NCBI GenBank assembly: GCA_023435925.1
Contig: JAEZLF010000052.1
Location: 1-17,590 of the forward strand
Reading direction: 5' to 3'
Source of the DNA: Bacillota bacterium
Lineage (GTDB): Bacteria; Bacillota; Clostridia; Acetivibrionales; DTU013
Length of the DNA stretch: 17,590 bases
Shown: positions 1 through 6,471 of the stretch, piece after piece
Numbering within the stretch: the first letter of the stretch is position 1
Layout: every line of letters starts with the position of its first letter
Program-made: the position numbers and the translations under genes
The notes under the pieces: model-generated
Told to the model about the DNA's origin: nothing
The model's database searches: none
The model's input: the letters and a program-made list of their open reading frames with translations, nothing else

Positions 1-90
1 TTCCTTCACCAGAATATCCCGGAACAGCTCAGATACCTGTACCGGCTCATGTCCATCCCATCCTCCATGTACGATCAGTGCTTTTCTCAT
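1..90 (-). CDS. ThuA-like domain protein, N-terminal fragment
   Basis: Only the first 30 codons lie in the window; the gene runs off the left edge. The protein begins MRKALIVHGGWDGHEPVQ, which resembles the first beta-strand and GGWDGHEP loop of ThuA-like (trehalose utilization, glutamine-amidotransferase-like fold) proteins. The ATG at 90 is preceded by a strong AGGAGG about 10 bases upstream. Members of this family usually lie in sugar-catabolism loci, but their reaction is poorly defined. The gene is divergent from an AraC regulator at 297, which is its likely controller. The family call rests on a short stretch, so it is a good but not certain match. Confidence 0.72.
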   Translation of the reverse strand, partial: MRKALIVHGGWDGHEPVQVSELFRDILVKE

Positions 91-119
91 TGAAGCATTC
101 CTCCTTTCGTGATATGATC

Positions 120-125
120 ATTATA
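120..125 (-). promoter_or_regulatory. -10 element of the ThuA-like gene promoter
   Basis: The minus strand reads TATAAT here, about 30 bases upstream of the ATG at 90. No good -35 hexamer is found 16-18 bases further upstream. A perfect -10 with a poor -35 is what is expected of an activator-dependent promoter, and an AraC-family gene lies directly divergent. Activation by that protein is inference. Confidence 0.45.
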
Positions 126-190
126 ATTAATTGGCATAGCAGAGTCTCGCCATTCCGGCATTAAGAGTGGACATATTTTGCGGAGGAATA

Positions 191-251
191 GTGTAAGGTG
201 AAATAGAGTAAGGTGACATTCCTGCAAATACCATAGCCGAGGAATGTCTCC
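191..251. promoter_or_regulatory. Candidate operator region between ThuA-like gene and AraC gene
   Basis: Two structures lie in the divergent intergenic region. First, a tandem direct repeat GTGTAAGGTGA (191-201) and GAGTAAGGTGA (206-216) has a 15-bp period. Second, an inverted repeat has arms GGTGACATTCCT (212-223) and AGGAATGTCTCC (240-251), matching at 11 of 12 positions with a perfect 9-bp core and a 16-bp spacer. AraC-family proteins commonly bind direct repeats upstream of the -35 of their target, so the direct repeat is the better candidate for the regulator encoded at 297. Function is inferred from position only. The rest of 91-296 holds only the promoter sequences. Confidence 0.4.
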
Positions 252-296
252 TTTGGATATGGTATACATATAAAAGTATTTTATGAGAGTATATAT

Positions 297-1169
297 ATGA
301 GAGCATTTTATGAAAACAGATCTTACAGCTCTGAGATACCTGTAAGCGCATCGCTAAATCAAAATCTGGACTTTGTTGCACACTGGCACAAGGATATCGA
401 AATGATCTATGTGTGTGACGGCCAAATCGGTATGGGCATAAACAGTGACTATAAAGTGCTGCAAAAGGGTGAGACAGCCATATGCGGCAGCAATGATATT
501 CATTATTATGACAGCAAGGATATGTCGTCTACGGTCATTATGATCATATTCCGGCCGGAGGTGCTGGAGCAATTCAAACACATCTATGAGAGTCCGCAGC
601 CAATTTCCGCTTTTTTTGACCGTACCTTCTGTTGTGAAAAAGAAGATGCGGAAAGGATACAAACCGCCATAAAGTCTGTCTTTAATAGTATTGTTGATGA
701 AATGAGACAAAAAGAAGAATTGTATTCCCCATTTACCCTTCTGAGGATTCTGGAGCTGTTTTTGACACTTTTCAGGCATTTCCCAGACTATCATTCGGAG
801 TCTCTGACAAGATATAAAGCTCCCGGGATTTCTCTCGATATCACGCCTATGCAAAAGGCTTTGAAATTCATTGAAGAAAATTATACCCAGGAAATAACGC
901 TGGAGCAAGCTGCTTCTGAGGCAGAGCTGAGCCGCTTCTACTTCTCGCGCCTGTTCCACAAAACCACAGGGATGAACTTTAACGCATATCTGACCCGCAT
1001 CCGCACCGATAAGGCGGAAATGCTGCTCAAAGGTACAAGTCTCCCGATTATCAATATTGCCTACGAGTCCGGTTTCAACAGTATCCGTACATTTAACAGG
1101 TCGTTTAAGGCAATTAAAGGCTGTACCCCAAAGAGTCTACGGCGCACTCCTGTTAATTGCCCCCTTTAA
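297..1169 (+). CDS. AraC-family transcriptional regulator
   Basis: This 290-residue protein has the usual length and layout of the family. An N-terminal cupin-like sensing domain spans about residues 10-160 (it includes AHWHKDIEMIYVCDG). A C-terminal double helix-turn-helix domain spans about 185-285, with LEQAASEAELSRFYFSRLF as the first HTH and IINIAYESGFNSIRTFNRSF as the second. It should bind a small effector, probably a sugar or sugar derivative, and act as a DNA-binding activator in the cytoplasm. The ATG at 297 has only a weak GAGAG site. It is divergent from the ThuA-like gene, its probable target, and ends 3 bases before the convergent rpoZ stop codon. The effector cannot be deduced. 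Confidence 0.9.
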   Translation: MRAFYENRSYSSEIPVSASLNQNLDFVAHWHKDIEMIYVCDGQIGMGINSDYKVLQKGETAICGSNDIHYYDSKDMSSTVIMIIFRPEVLEQFKHIYESPQPISAFFDRTFCCEKEDAERIQTAIKSVFNSIVDEMRQKEELYSPFTLLRILELFLTLFRHFPDYHSESLTRYKAPGISLDITPMQKALKFIEENYTQEITLEQAASEAELSRFYFSRLFHKTTGMNFNAYLTRIRTDKAEMLLKGTSLPIINIAYESGFNSIRTFNRSFKAIKGCTPKSLRRTPVNCPL

Positions 1170-1172
1170 TGC

Positions 1173-1397
1173 CTATTTTATACCAGTCTTCGTTCGTACA
1201 TAGGCAATCATGTTTTCATTAATTTCATTAACCGCAACAGTGATGGCATTCCCGGAAGTTGCATTTGTCAGCTTATGAGCCCCATCTATCAGCTGTCTTG
1301 CCCTTTTTCCCGTTATCATGCAAAGTGTGTACTTATTATCAACCTTTTCCAATAATGAACCAATCGGCGGTTCAACCATGTTACTAATCGCACTCAC
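1173..1397 (-). CDS. rpoZ: DNA-directed RNA polymerase omega subunit
   Basis: The 74-residue product matches omega by its PPIGSLLEKVDNKYTL start, the conserved KRARQL motif and its length. Omega binds the beta-prime subunit and helps assemble and stabilise RNA polymerase. The start is uncertain. The longest frame begins at a GTG (1397) that abuts the GAGGGG ribosome site with no room, while the first ATG (1379, giving MVEPPIG) lies about 14 bases past it. In most Firmicutes rpoZ follows gmk; here it follows infC by about 47 bases on the same strand, so both are probably on one transcript from the promoter at 2095-2123. It may be a second copy of rpoZ, which this window cannot settle. Confidence 0.88.
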   Translation of the reverse strand: MSAISNMVEPPIGSLLEKVDNKYTLCMITGKRARQLIDGAHKLTNATSGNAITVAVNEINENMIAYVRTKTGIK

Positions 1398-1444
1398 CCC
1401 TCTTAATTATTGTATGTTCTGTTCAGCCTTTCGTATTTACTACT

Positions 1445-1963
1445 TTACTGCTTTTTAGGATTAAGAATCATCATCATGCTTCGGCCTTCAAGCTTCGGCA
1501 GCTTGTCAACACTGCCATAATCCTTGACTGCATCGGCAAACTTCGCCATGACTTCTTCTCCAGCAGTGGTATATTTCATTTCCCTGCCTCTGAACCTTAT
1601 ACTGACTTTGACCTTATCACCATCCTGAAGGAATTTGACTGCATTTTTCATCTTAAATTCGAAATCATGTACGTCAATTTTCGCAGACAGCCTTACTTCT
1701 TTCAGACCTACTGTTTTTACATTTTTCTTGGCTTCCTTTTCCTTCTTAGCCTGTTCAAATAAGCTCTTGCCATAGTCCATAATCTTGCATACCGGCGGCG
1801 CCGCATTGGGCACAATTTTCACAAGATCGAGATTCTTTGCAAAAGCCAGCTTTTTTGCTTCATCCGATGACATCACGCCAAGCATCGCTCCATCATCGCC
1901 AATCAAACGTATTTCCTTGTCTCTGATTTCGTCATTAATCTGCAGTTCATTTTTCCTGATAAT
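1445..1963 (-). CDS. infC: Translation initiation factor IF-3
   Basis: With the start chosen here the product has 172 residues, normal for IF-3. The N-terminal domain has NDEIRDKEIRLIGDDG; the linker and C-terminal domain carry PVCKIMDYGKSLFEQ, KEVRLSAKIDVHDFE and VSIRFRGREM, all IF-3 hallmarks. IF-3 binds the 30S subunit, prevents premature 50S joining and checks start-codon pairing. No ATG fits: the in-frame ATG at 2017 lies upstream of the terminator-like leader. A GGAGG at 1969-1973 sits 5 bases before an ATT codon (1963), giving IRKNELQIND. ATT is the known autoregulatory start codon of infC in Escherichia coli; the next codon, ATC (1960), is the alternative. The usual rpmI-rplT genes do not follow; rpoZ does. 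Confidence 0.9.
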   Translation of the reverse strand: MIRKNELQINDEIRDKEIRLIGDDGAMLGVMSSDEAKKLAFAKNLDLVKIVPNAAPPVCKIMDYGKSLFEQAKKEKEAKKNVKTVGLKEVRLSAKIDVHDFEFKMKNAVKFLQDGDKVKVSIRFRGREMKYTTAGEEVMAKFADAVKDYGSVDKLPKLEGRSMMMILNPKKQ

Positions 1964-1990
1964 GAACACCTCCGTTATTTTGAAAAAATT

Positions 1991-2067
1991 AAAAAAAGCG
2001 GGTAACCCATAATTCATTGAGTTTCCAGCTCAGCAATTCCAAATCATCTGTCCGCTTTGGAATCTGG
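1991..2067 (-). promoter_or_regulatory. infC leader: attenuator / L20-leader-like structure
   Basis: On the minus strand a first hairpin pairs ATTCCAAA (2063-2056) with TTTGGAAT (2043-2036), closed by CCAG (2067-2064) and CTGG (2028-2025). Its loop contains GCGG (2055-2052). That segment, together with part of the stem (AAAGCGG, 2058-2052), can instead pair with CCGCTTT (2001-1995), which is followed directly by seven T residues and then the ribosome site. The two pairings compete, or stack as a pseudoknot. This is the logic of infC leaders controlled by ribosomal protein L20 in Firmicutes. The pairings are seen directly; L20 control is inferred by analogy, and rplT is not in this operon. Confidence 0.65.
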
Positions 2068-2094
2068 AAGGAGAAAAAACAATATTACACTATT

Positions 2095-2123
2095 ATATTA
2101 CCACAAAATAAGAAACATATCAA
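2095..2123 (-). promoter_or_regulatory. Sigma-A-type promoter of infC-rpoZ
   Basis: The minus strand reads TTGATA (2123-2118), a 17-base spacer, then TAATAT (2100-2095). Transcription would begin near 2088, about 20 bases before the first leader hairpin and about 125 bases before the infC start. Spacing and both hexamers are close to consensus. Confidence 0.7.
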
Positions 2124-2223
2124 CCGCTCACTAAAATGCTGTACATTTCCACAAAAAACAGCCGCTCCAAGAATCTGGACATAAATATAGCTCCAATAAT
2201 TATAGGCACCATAAGGATTACAA

Positions 2224-2252
2224 TTGAAAGAAATTGCCCTTTTGATTATAAT
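2224..2252 (+). promoter_or_regulatory. Sigma-A-type promoter of the second AraC gene
   Basis: TTGAAA (2224-2229), a 17-base spacer and a perfect TATAAT (2247-2252). The predicted start is near 2259, giving a leader of about 50 bases before the ATG at 2310. This supports the downstream start over the longer open frame from 2136, whose ATG precedes the promoter. Confidence 0.72.
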
Positions 2253-2260
2253 ACTATCAA

Positions 2261-2282
2261 ATGCATAGTAAGCTCTATGCAT
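2261..2282. promoter_or_regulatory. Inverted repeat, candidate operator for the second AraC regulator
   Basis: ATGCATAG (2261-2268) and CTATGCAT (2275-2282) form a perfect 8-bp inverted repeat with a 6-bp spacer, lying just after the predicted transcription start. A protein bound there would block transcription of the AraC gene. A related ATGCATA motif occurs at the promoter of the convergent uroporphyrinogen-decarboxylase-family gene (4313-4319). Autoregulation is inference. The repeat could also fold as an RNA hairpin. Confidence 0.45.
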
Positions 2283-2309
2283 CAATACTGTACACTCGAG
2301 GTTATATTT

Positions 2310-3182
2310 ATGTTTCCCGAACGATTCCTCTTTACCAATCGACAAATCCAGAGGAACGATTTCCTGCCGTATTATGTCGTCCGCGCCGGTTCCGGGATGG
2401 TAGGTCCCGGCTTTGATATAGAAAGAAACAGCTCCTATCCCTATTGTGTTATTCACTGTGTAACCGAAGGACAGGGTTATGTTATGTGCCGGGGAAAGAA
2501 GTACAATTTCCGACCCGGGCAATTATTTATACTCGGCCCCAACGAGGCACATCGTTATGCATCGATGGGTAATTCCCATCTGATGGTTAACTGGGTTGAG
2601 TTTTCAGGAGGAGACTCCGCCAGGTTCGCCAAAGTCATACTGGACTCGCTTGGACCTGTCATCAACGACTCTCCAAATCTTTCCGGGAAGACTGTCAGCA
2701 AATATATCCTCCGTATCCTCATCTTACTAAAACGAGATCCTTATCAAAATAAAGATTTGATTTCAAAGTTGATTTACTCTATTCTCCTTCATCTGCAAGG
2801 GTTTGCTGCTGAAAACACATGTCGCAGCATGACCGGTTGCGACTTCTCTGAAATACTGAAGGTGAAGGACTATATCTATTCGAATATTTCAGAAAACCTA
2901 CCTGTGGAAAAGCTCGCTTCTGTCGCAAATTTTAGTCCTGCATACTTTGCAAAGCTCTTTCGCAGACTTACCGGAAATACACCTGCAAAATATATCCGGG
3001 AAATCAGGCTATTGCGGGCAAAGGAGTATCTGGCTGCAAGCGATGATCCAATAGAAGCAATCTCTGATTCCTTAGGCTTCTGTAGTCCAAGTCACTTCAT
3101 CCGCGTATTTAAAAAGGCCGAAGGTATCACTCCGGCCAGTTACAGGCTGCAATGCCGGAGTTTTTTTACAAATCCGCACTAG
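2310..3182 (+). CDS. AraC-family transcriptional regulator
   Basis: From the ATG at 2310 (GAGG about 8 bases upstream, downstream of a good promoter) the product is 290 residues. The N-terminal cupin-like domain (about 20-130) includes VTEGQGYVMCRGKKYNFRPG and LGPNEAHRY, typical of ligand-binding AraC proteins. The C-terminal domain (about 190-285) has two helix-turn-helix units, VEKLASVANFSPAYFAKLFR and PIEAISDSLGFCSPSHFIRV. It probably senses a small molecule and regulates the convergent uroporphyrinogen-decarboxylase-family gene, overlapping it by 4 bases at the stop codons. A hairpin followed by T residues lies inside its last codons, ahead of the stop. The ligand is unknown. Confidence 0.9.
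   Translation: MFPERFLFTNRQIQRNDFLPYYVVRAGSGMVGPGFDIERNSSYPYCVIHCVTEGQGYVMCRGKKYNFRPGQLFILGPNEAHRYASMGNSHLMVNWVEFSGGDSARFAKVILDSLGPVINDSPNLSGKTVSKYILRILILLKRDPYQNKDLISKLIYSILLHLQGFAAENTCRSMTGCDFSEILKVKDYIYSNISENLPVEKLASVANFSPAYFAKLFRRLTGNTPAKYIREIRLLRAKEYLAASDDPIEAISDSLGFCSPSHFIRVFKKAEGITPASYRLQCRSFFTNPH
3129..3167 (+). terminator. Rho-independent terminator inside the AraC coding end
   Basis: ACTCCGGC (3129-3136) pairs perfectly with GCCGGAGT (3154-3161), followed by a run of seven T (3161-3167). The stop codon of the AraC gene comes later, at 3180-3182, so RNA ending at the T run would have no stop codon. On the minus strand the hairpin is not followed by T, so it should act only on plus-strand transcripts. 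Confidence 0.7.
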
Positions 3183-4231
3183 CCCCTAACACTATACATG
3201 GCTTCAATATTCTCAAGAGGAACATCCCTCACAAAGCCCTGGCTTGCCATGAGAATATATCCTCCATTCGCACCAAGGGTATTAATAAAATACTGTGTTT
3301 CCTTCTTTACATCTTCCGGTGTTCCATTCGGTAAAACCCCCTGAGTATCAATGCCGCCGTGAAAAGCAAGCTTATCACCGAATTCACGCTTTAGTTCCAC
3401 AGGATCCATACCCCGAACCTTTTGGATGGGCTCCAGCACATCCACACCGCATTTAATAAGCTCGGGTATGATGGGGCGTACAGCTCCGCAGGAATGCTGC
3501 ATATAAAAGGCCCCGTACTTATGTGCAAGGTTCGTCAGCTTCCTGGTGTTTTCTGCAAAATAATCCTTCCACATATCTATACTAAATAGCAAGCTGATCT
3601 GTGTCCCGTAATCATCGTGTGGCCGGAGGATATCTATTTGCCCGTCTGCTGCAATGAAAATCCGCTCATAGTACTCAAGTTCAAATTCCACCATTTTATC
3701 ATAAATCCGGTGAGCAACCTCGGGATTTAGAGCCATGTCCATGAACAGCTTTTCCATGCTGCGTATACTTGTGGTGGCCACTTGAAAAGGTCCGGGATGC
3801 CCCATGATAATCGCTTTATCCTTGTATCTGTCACATTTTCGCTTGACACTTTCATAATCAAACCAATCCGGGGATGGCCAACGGTAATTATCAACATCCT
3901 CCACTGTTTCACATTGGTCGAGTGGCCAGTAAAAGGTATATCCACTGTATTCTTTTCCAGTCCATACCTGCTTTGATAAAGTACCCCAAAAAGACTCCTG
4001 AACAAGTTCCCCGTTATCATAATACCTTTTGAGCTCTGGCCCTATATAATCCGGTTCTACCGAGCGTATGTCAATATCGAATTTTTCATACACCTGCTCG
4101 AAGTCATTAAAGTTATACCTTTTCATTAGTTGCTCTGCTACGTAAGGTACACACTCCAGATTTGCAGCAAGCTTGTCGGTCGGTCGATGCAGAATAGTCT
4201 TTCTGACTCTTTCCTTTGAAGTCAAATCCAT
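3179..4231 (-). CDS. Uroporphyrinogen decarboxylase family protein (methyltransferase-like)
   Basis: About 350 residues, the usual length for the URO-D/MtaA fold. It opens with LTSKERVRKTILHRPTDK, the common start of clostridial members, and contains the metal-site motif HSCG at about 246-249. The C-terminus has FHGGIDTQ and the DVPLENI ending. Such proteins either decarboxylate uroporphyrinogen or, more often in anaerobes of this type, move methyl groups between corrinoid proteins and thiols using zinc. No other heme gene is nearby, so a methyl-transfer or unknown role is likelier. Near the C-terminus, where many relatives as I recall have a conserved His (PSH), this protein has ASQ. The start is ambiguous between ATG 4231 (used), GTG 4234 and TTG 4225; TTG is spaced best from GAGGGTGA. 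Confidence 0.82.
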   Translation of the reverse strand: MDLTSKERVRKTILHRPTDKLAANLECVPYVAEQLMKRYNFNDFEQVYEKFDIDIRSVEPDYIGPELKRYYDNGELVQESFWGTLSKQVWTGKEYSGYTFYWPLDQCETVEDVDNYRWPSPDWFDYESVKRKCDRYKDKAIIMGHPGPFQVATTSIRSMEKLFMDMALNPEVAHRIYDKMVEFELEYYERIFIAADGQIDILRPHDDYGTQISLLFSIDMWKDYFAENTRKLTNLAHKYGAFYMQHSCGAVRPIIPELIKCGVDVLEPIQKVRGMDPVELKREFGDKLAFHGGIDTQGVLPNGTPEDVKKETQYFINTLGANGGYILMASQGFVRDVPLENIEAMYSVRG

Positions 4232-4284
4232 CACCCTCGGTCCATTAGTATTTTACTAACTGAAAATTCCGTAGTAATACAATA

Positions 4285-4319
4285 ATTATACCCGCGTGCA
4301 TGTTAAGAAAAAATGCATA
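4285..4319 (-). promoter_or_regulatory. Promoter and operator region of the URO-D-family gene
   Basis: The minus strand carries a perfect TATAAT (4290-4285) with no good -35. Where the -35 should be, an inverted repeat TGCAT (4297-4301) and ATGCA (4313-4317) occurs, part of an ATGCATA motif also found at the AraC promoter. A weak -35 replaced by a shared repeat suggests control by the convergent AraC protein (inference). Transcription would begin near 4278. Confidence 0.45.
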
Positions 4320-4380
4320 TACTTGTTCTCCGATAGCATATTCCTGTCACAATAATGATTTCCTTAATGCACTTTTTATC

Positions 4381-4439
4381 AAAAAACACTTTGCCTATTA
4401 GCCAGTCAGGATTTACTAACATTGGGACTAGGCAAAGTG
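4381..4439 (-). terminator. Rho-independent terminator of the sigma/ABC gene cluster
   Basis: On the minus strand CACTTTGCCTA (4439-4429) pairs perfectly over 11 bp with TAGGCAAAGTG (4397-4387), followed at once by six T. The 31-base loop can add an AGTC/GACT pairing. It lies about 95 bases after the stop codon of the fused permease-lipoprotein gene and marks the end of the long minus-strand unit. The rest of 4235-4533 holds only the upstream region of the URO-D-family gene. Confidence 0.82.
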
Positions 4440-4533
4440 ACAGGATTGTTACTAACTATAAGCGCAGTTCAACCGCTGGTTATCATATATTTTTTAATTA
4501 ATCTGCTTACGCTGGTAATATATTTCGACGGAT

Positions 4534-6471
4534 TCATGAATGTGTTGACATACGTTCCATTTGAGTTTGCACATCGTAATGCTTTGTTTTATTTCCATCC
4601 AGCAAGTCGTTATACTCTATGCGATCCCCGTTAATAGTAAATTGATCTGTGTAAACCGAATCCACGACATCTGTTTTTCCTTCTCCCGCCTTAAATATGT
4701 TGAGACGGTACTGCTTATCAATATAATAGACATCTCCGTTGTGGTAATAAAGCGACCTCCATTCTGCCACTGCCAGTGACACAACCCTCTCCTTCTCTGT
4801 TGCCCTGTTAATCTGGAACAACTGAGAATCAACGCCATAATATATGTAATCATCATCAATGAAAAAGCAAAAAACTGGTAACGCTGTTTTCAGTGCTCCA
4901 TCTGAATCGCTTATTACATTTTTTACTTCAGACAGTATTCCAAAAAAGTCCTCATCGTTTTCTTTAACATTATTGAAAACGAGCCTTGTCTCCATATGAT
5001 TCATGTCAATCACATATATCCTTATTCCGTCAACCTGCGGTATTCTTGACAAATAATAGCATAGATTGTTATGTACAAATATGGCGCACAAACTGGTATC
5101 CCGCCCCAATGGGTCTCTAATGACATCCATGATTTCGCCTGATTGTTTATGCTCAGCCGTGATATTTTCTTCTGCGCTATCGAAGTAAATTTTATATGTA
5201 TCTGTTTCTCCATATTTCAAAGATTCTAACGTGTTGACTGTAAAGTCATTCCCGCTTTTCACTTGCTCTTTACATCCGGTAAAAACGCATGAGCAGCTTA
5301 CGATTATGCATAAATAGTAACAGAGCATTTTCATTCTCATTTTGCTTCCACTGCTTAGAAGCTTACAGGTGCGTCCGGAGTACTTCTTCAGGCAGTATAG
5401 CAAAAGCAAGCCTGTCTCCACGGCGTAACCAACCATCAAAAGGCTAAGCATTTCTTTACTGATTTGTTGAAACTGAATGATGTCTACTGCGTTTCCATGC
5501 TGGTCAATCGTTGAAATGAAAGAGGTTCCCCATATATATCCCACACCGGTCAGAAGTCCGGATGGCAAAGGTAGATAGTATAAAAGTGAATTGCCCTTAA
5601 GGAGAATATGCGGCAGGAATGCAAGAACACTACCTGCAAATAAAGTGACAATGGATTTCCTGCTTAGAATACCCACAAGTGAAATGCATGCTGCCAACAG
5701 CATAGAGCCCATTATACGCAATGAAATAACAGCCAGAAATGCCTGGTTCAGAGTAATACGGTACTCACTGTTTTGAAAGAATTCCAGACTCTGAAGGGGA
5801 AATCCTCCGTCCTTTAGTCCTATCAGAGCATCGATGCATACGAATTCAACAACAGAAAACAGGACAGTGATTCCCACAGATATAGCAATCCCTGCCACCA
5901 GCTTATGGACGCATGTTCGATACTTTCCGTTTTTGCTTGATAAAAGTAATGCATTCATACCGCTCTCATACTCATTACAAAACACCGGCGTTAAAAGAAT
6001 TATCAGACACAGCAGCAGCAGGAAATCCGGCTTATCATGGTTCAAGAGAGTGCTCCACCCTCTGCCATCCATCATGTAACGTTCATCAGGCGCCTGGGAC
6101 GTATAATAAAATTGATTATATACCACATGAAATACAGCACTGTTTTTCTGTCTTTCATAACATTTCTTACTCATGCTCTCATACTGTATTTTATCTATTT
6201 TTCCCTCCAGCCACTGCCTCGACAAATCTTCTAGTTCGCCAGCCGCATGACCGACAGCATAATACTCGGCTCGTATTTCTTTTTCCATTTTTTCAGTTAG
6301 TTTACCCTTGTATTGATTTATATAGAAGGAGTATCCGTTAGAATTTCGATTAATAATATCGTGTGAATCAAATCCGCTTACTAATGTCAGAACAACCTTC
6401 AGCAGAACCATAATTATAATGATCCAAATGCCCCTTTGCTTTATAAAGATTTTCTTCCATTCAAATGCCAT
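4534..6471 (-). CDS. ABC-2 type permease fused in frame to a lipoprotein-like domain
   Basis: Residues 1-377 form an ABC-2-like permease: TM1 at about 14-32, a large outside loop, a further group of hydrophobic helices from about 150 to 290, and a last one near 345-362. At residue 378 a second start-like segment begins (MRMKMLCYYL), a hydrophobic stretch ending in the lipobox VFTG-C400, then about 245 soluble residues with repeated short beta-strand motifs (CYYLSRIP, DDDYIYYGVDSQLFQI, SLYYHNGDVYYID) that suggest a propeller. The lipoprotein could be made separately, since a weak GGAAG precedes the ATG at 5340. The gene overlaps the preceding permease by 11 bases and starts after GGAGG. It is probably the second half of a heterodimeric exporter. 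The substrate is unknown. Confidence 0.82.
   Translation of the reverse strand: MAFEWKKIFIKQRGIWIIIIMVLLKVVLTLVSGFDSHDIINRNSNGYSFYINQYKGKLTEKMEKEIRAEYYAVGHAAGELEDLSRQWLEGKIDKIQYESMSKKCYERQKNSAVFHVVYNQFYYTSQAPDERYMMDGRGWSTLLNHDKPDFLLLLCLIILLTPVFCNEYESGMNALLLSSKNGKYRTCVHKLVAGIAISVGITVLFSVVEFVCIDALIGLKDGGFPLQSLEFFQNSEYRITLNQAFLAVISLRIMGSMLLAACISLVGILSRKSIVTLFAGSVLAFLPHILLKGNSLLYYLPLPSGLLTGVGYIWGTSFISTIDQHGNAVDIIQFQQISKEMLSLLMVGYAVETGLLLLYCLKKYSGRTCKLLSSGSKMRMKMLCYYLCIIVSCSCVFTGCKEQVKSGNDFTVNTLESLKYGETDTYKIYFDSAEENITAEHKQSGEIMDVIRDPLGRDTSLCAIFVHNNLCYYLSRIPQVDGIRIYVIDMNHMETRLVFNNVKENDEDFFGILSEVKNVISDSDGALKTALPVFCFFIDDDYIYYGVDSQLFQINRATEKERVVSLAVAEWRSLYYHNGDVYYIDKQYRLNIFKAGEGKTDVVDSVYTDQFTINGDRIEYNDLLDGNKTKHYDVQTQMERMSTHS

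Noticed and set aside
354..959. Minus-strand open frame opposite the first AraC gene
   Set aside because: Antisense shadow of a clear coding gene, with no family features.
2136..2309. N-terminal extension of the second AraC protein to 2136
   Set aside because: It would start before the TTGAAA-17-TATAAT promoter, and the extra residues match nothing; the ATG at 2310 gives normal family length.
2085..2522. Minus-strand open frame overlapping the infC promoter and the second AraC gene
   Set aside because: It overlaps two strong promoters and a well-supported gene; no domain is recognisable.
4253..4456. TTACTAAC occurs three times (4253, 4413, 4449)
   Set aside because: Eight bases in AT-rich sequence with irregular spacing, one copy inside the terminator loop; chance is a sufficient explanation.
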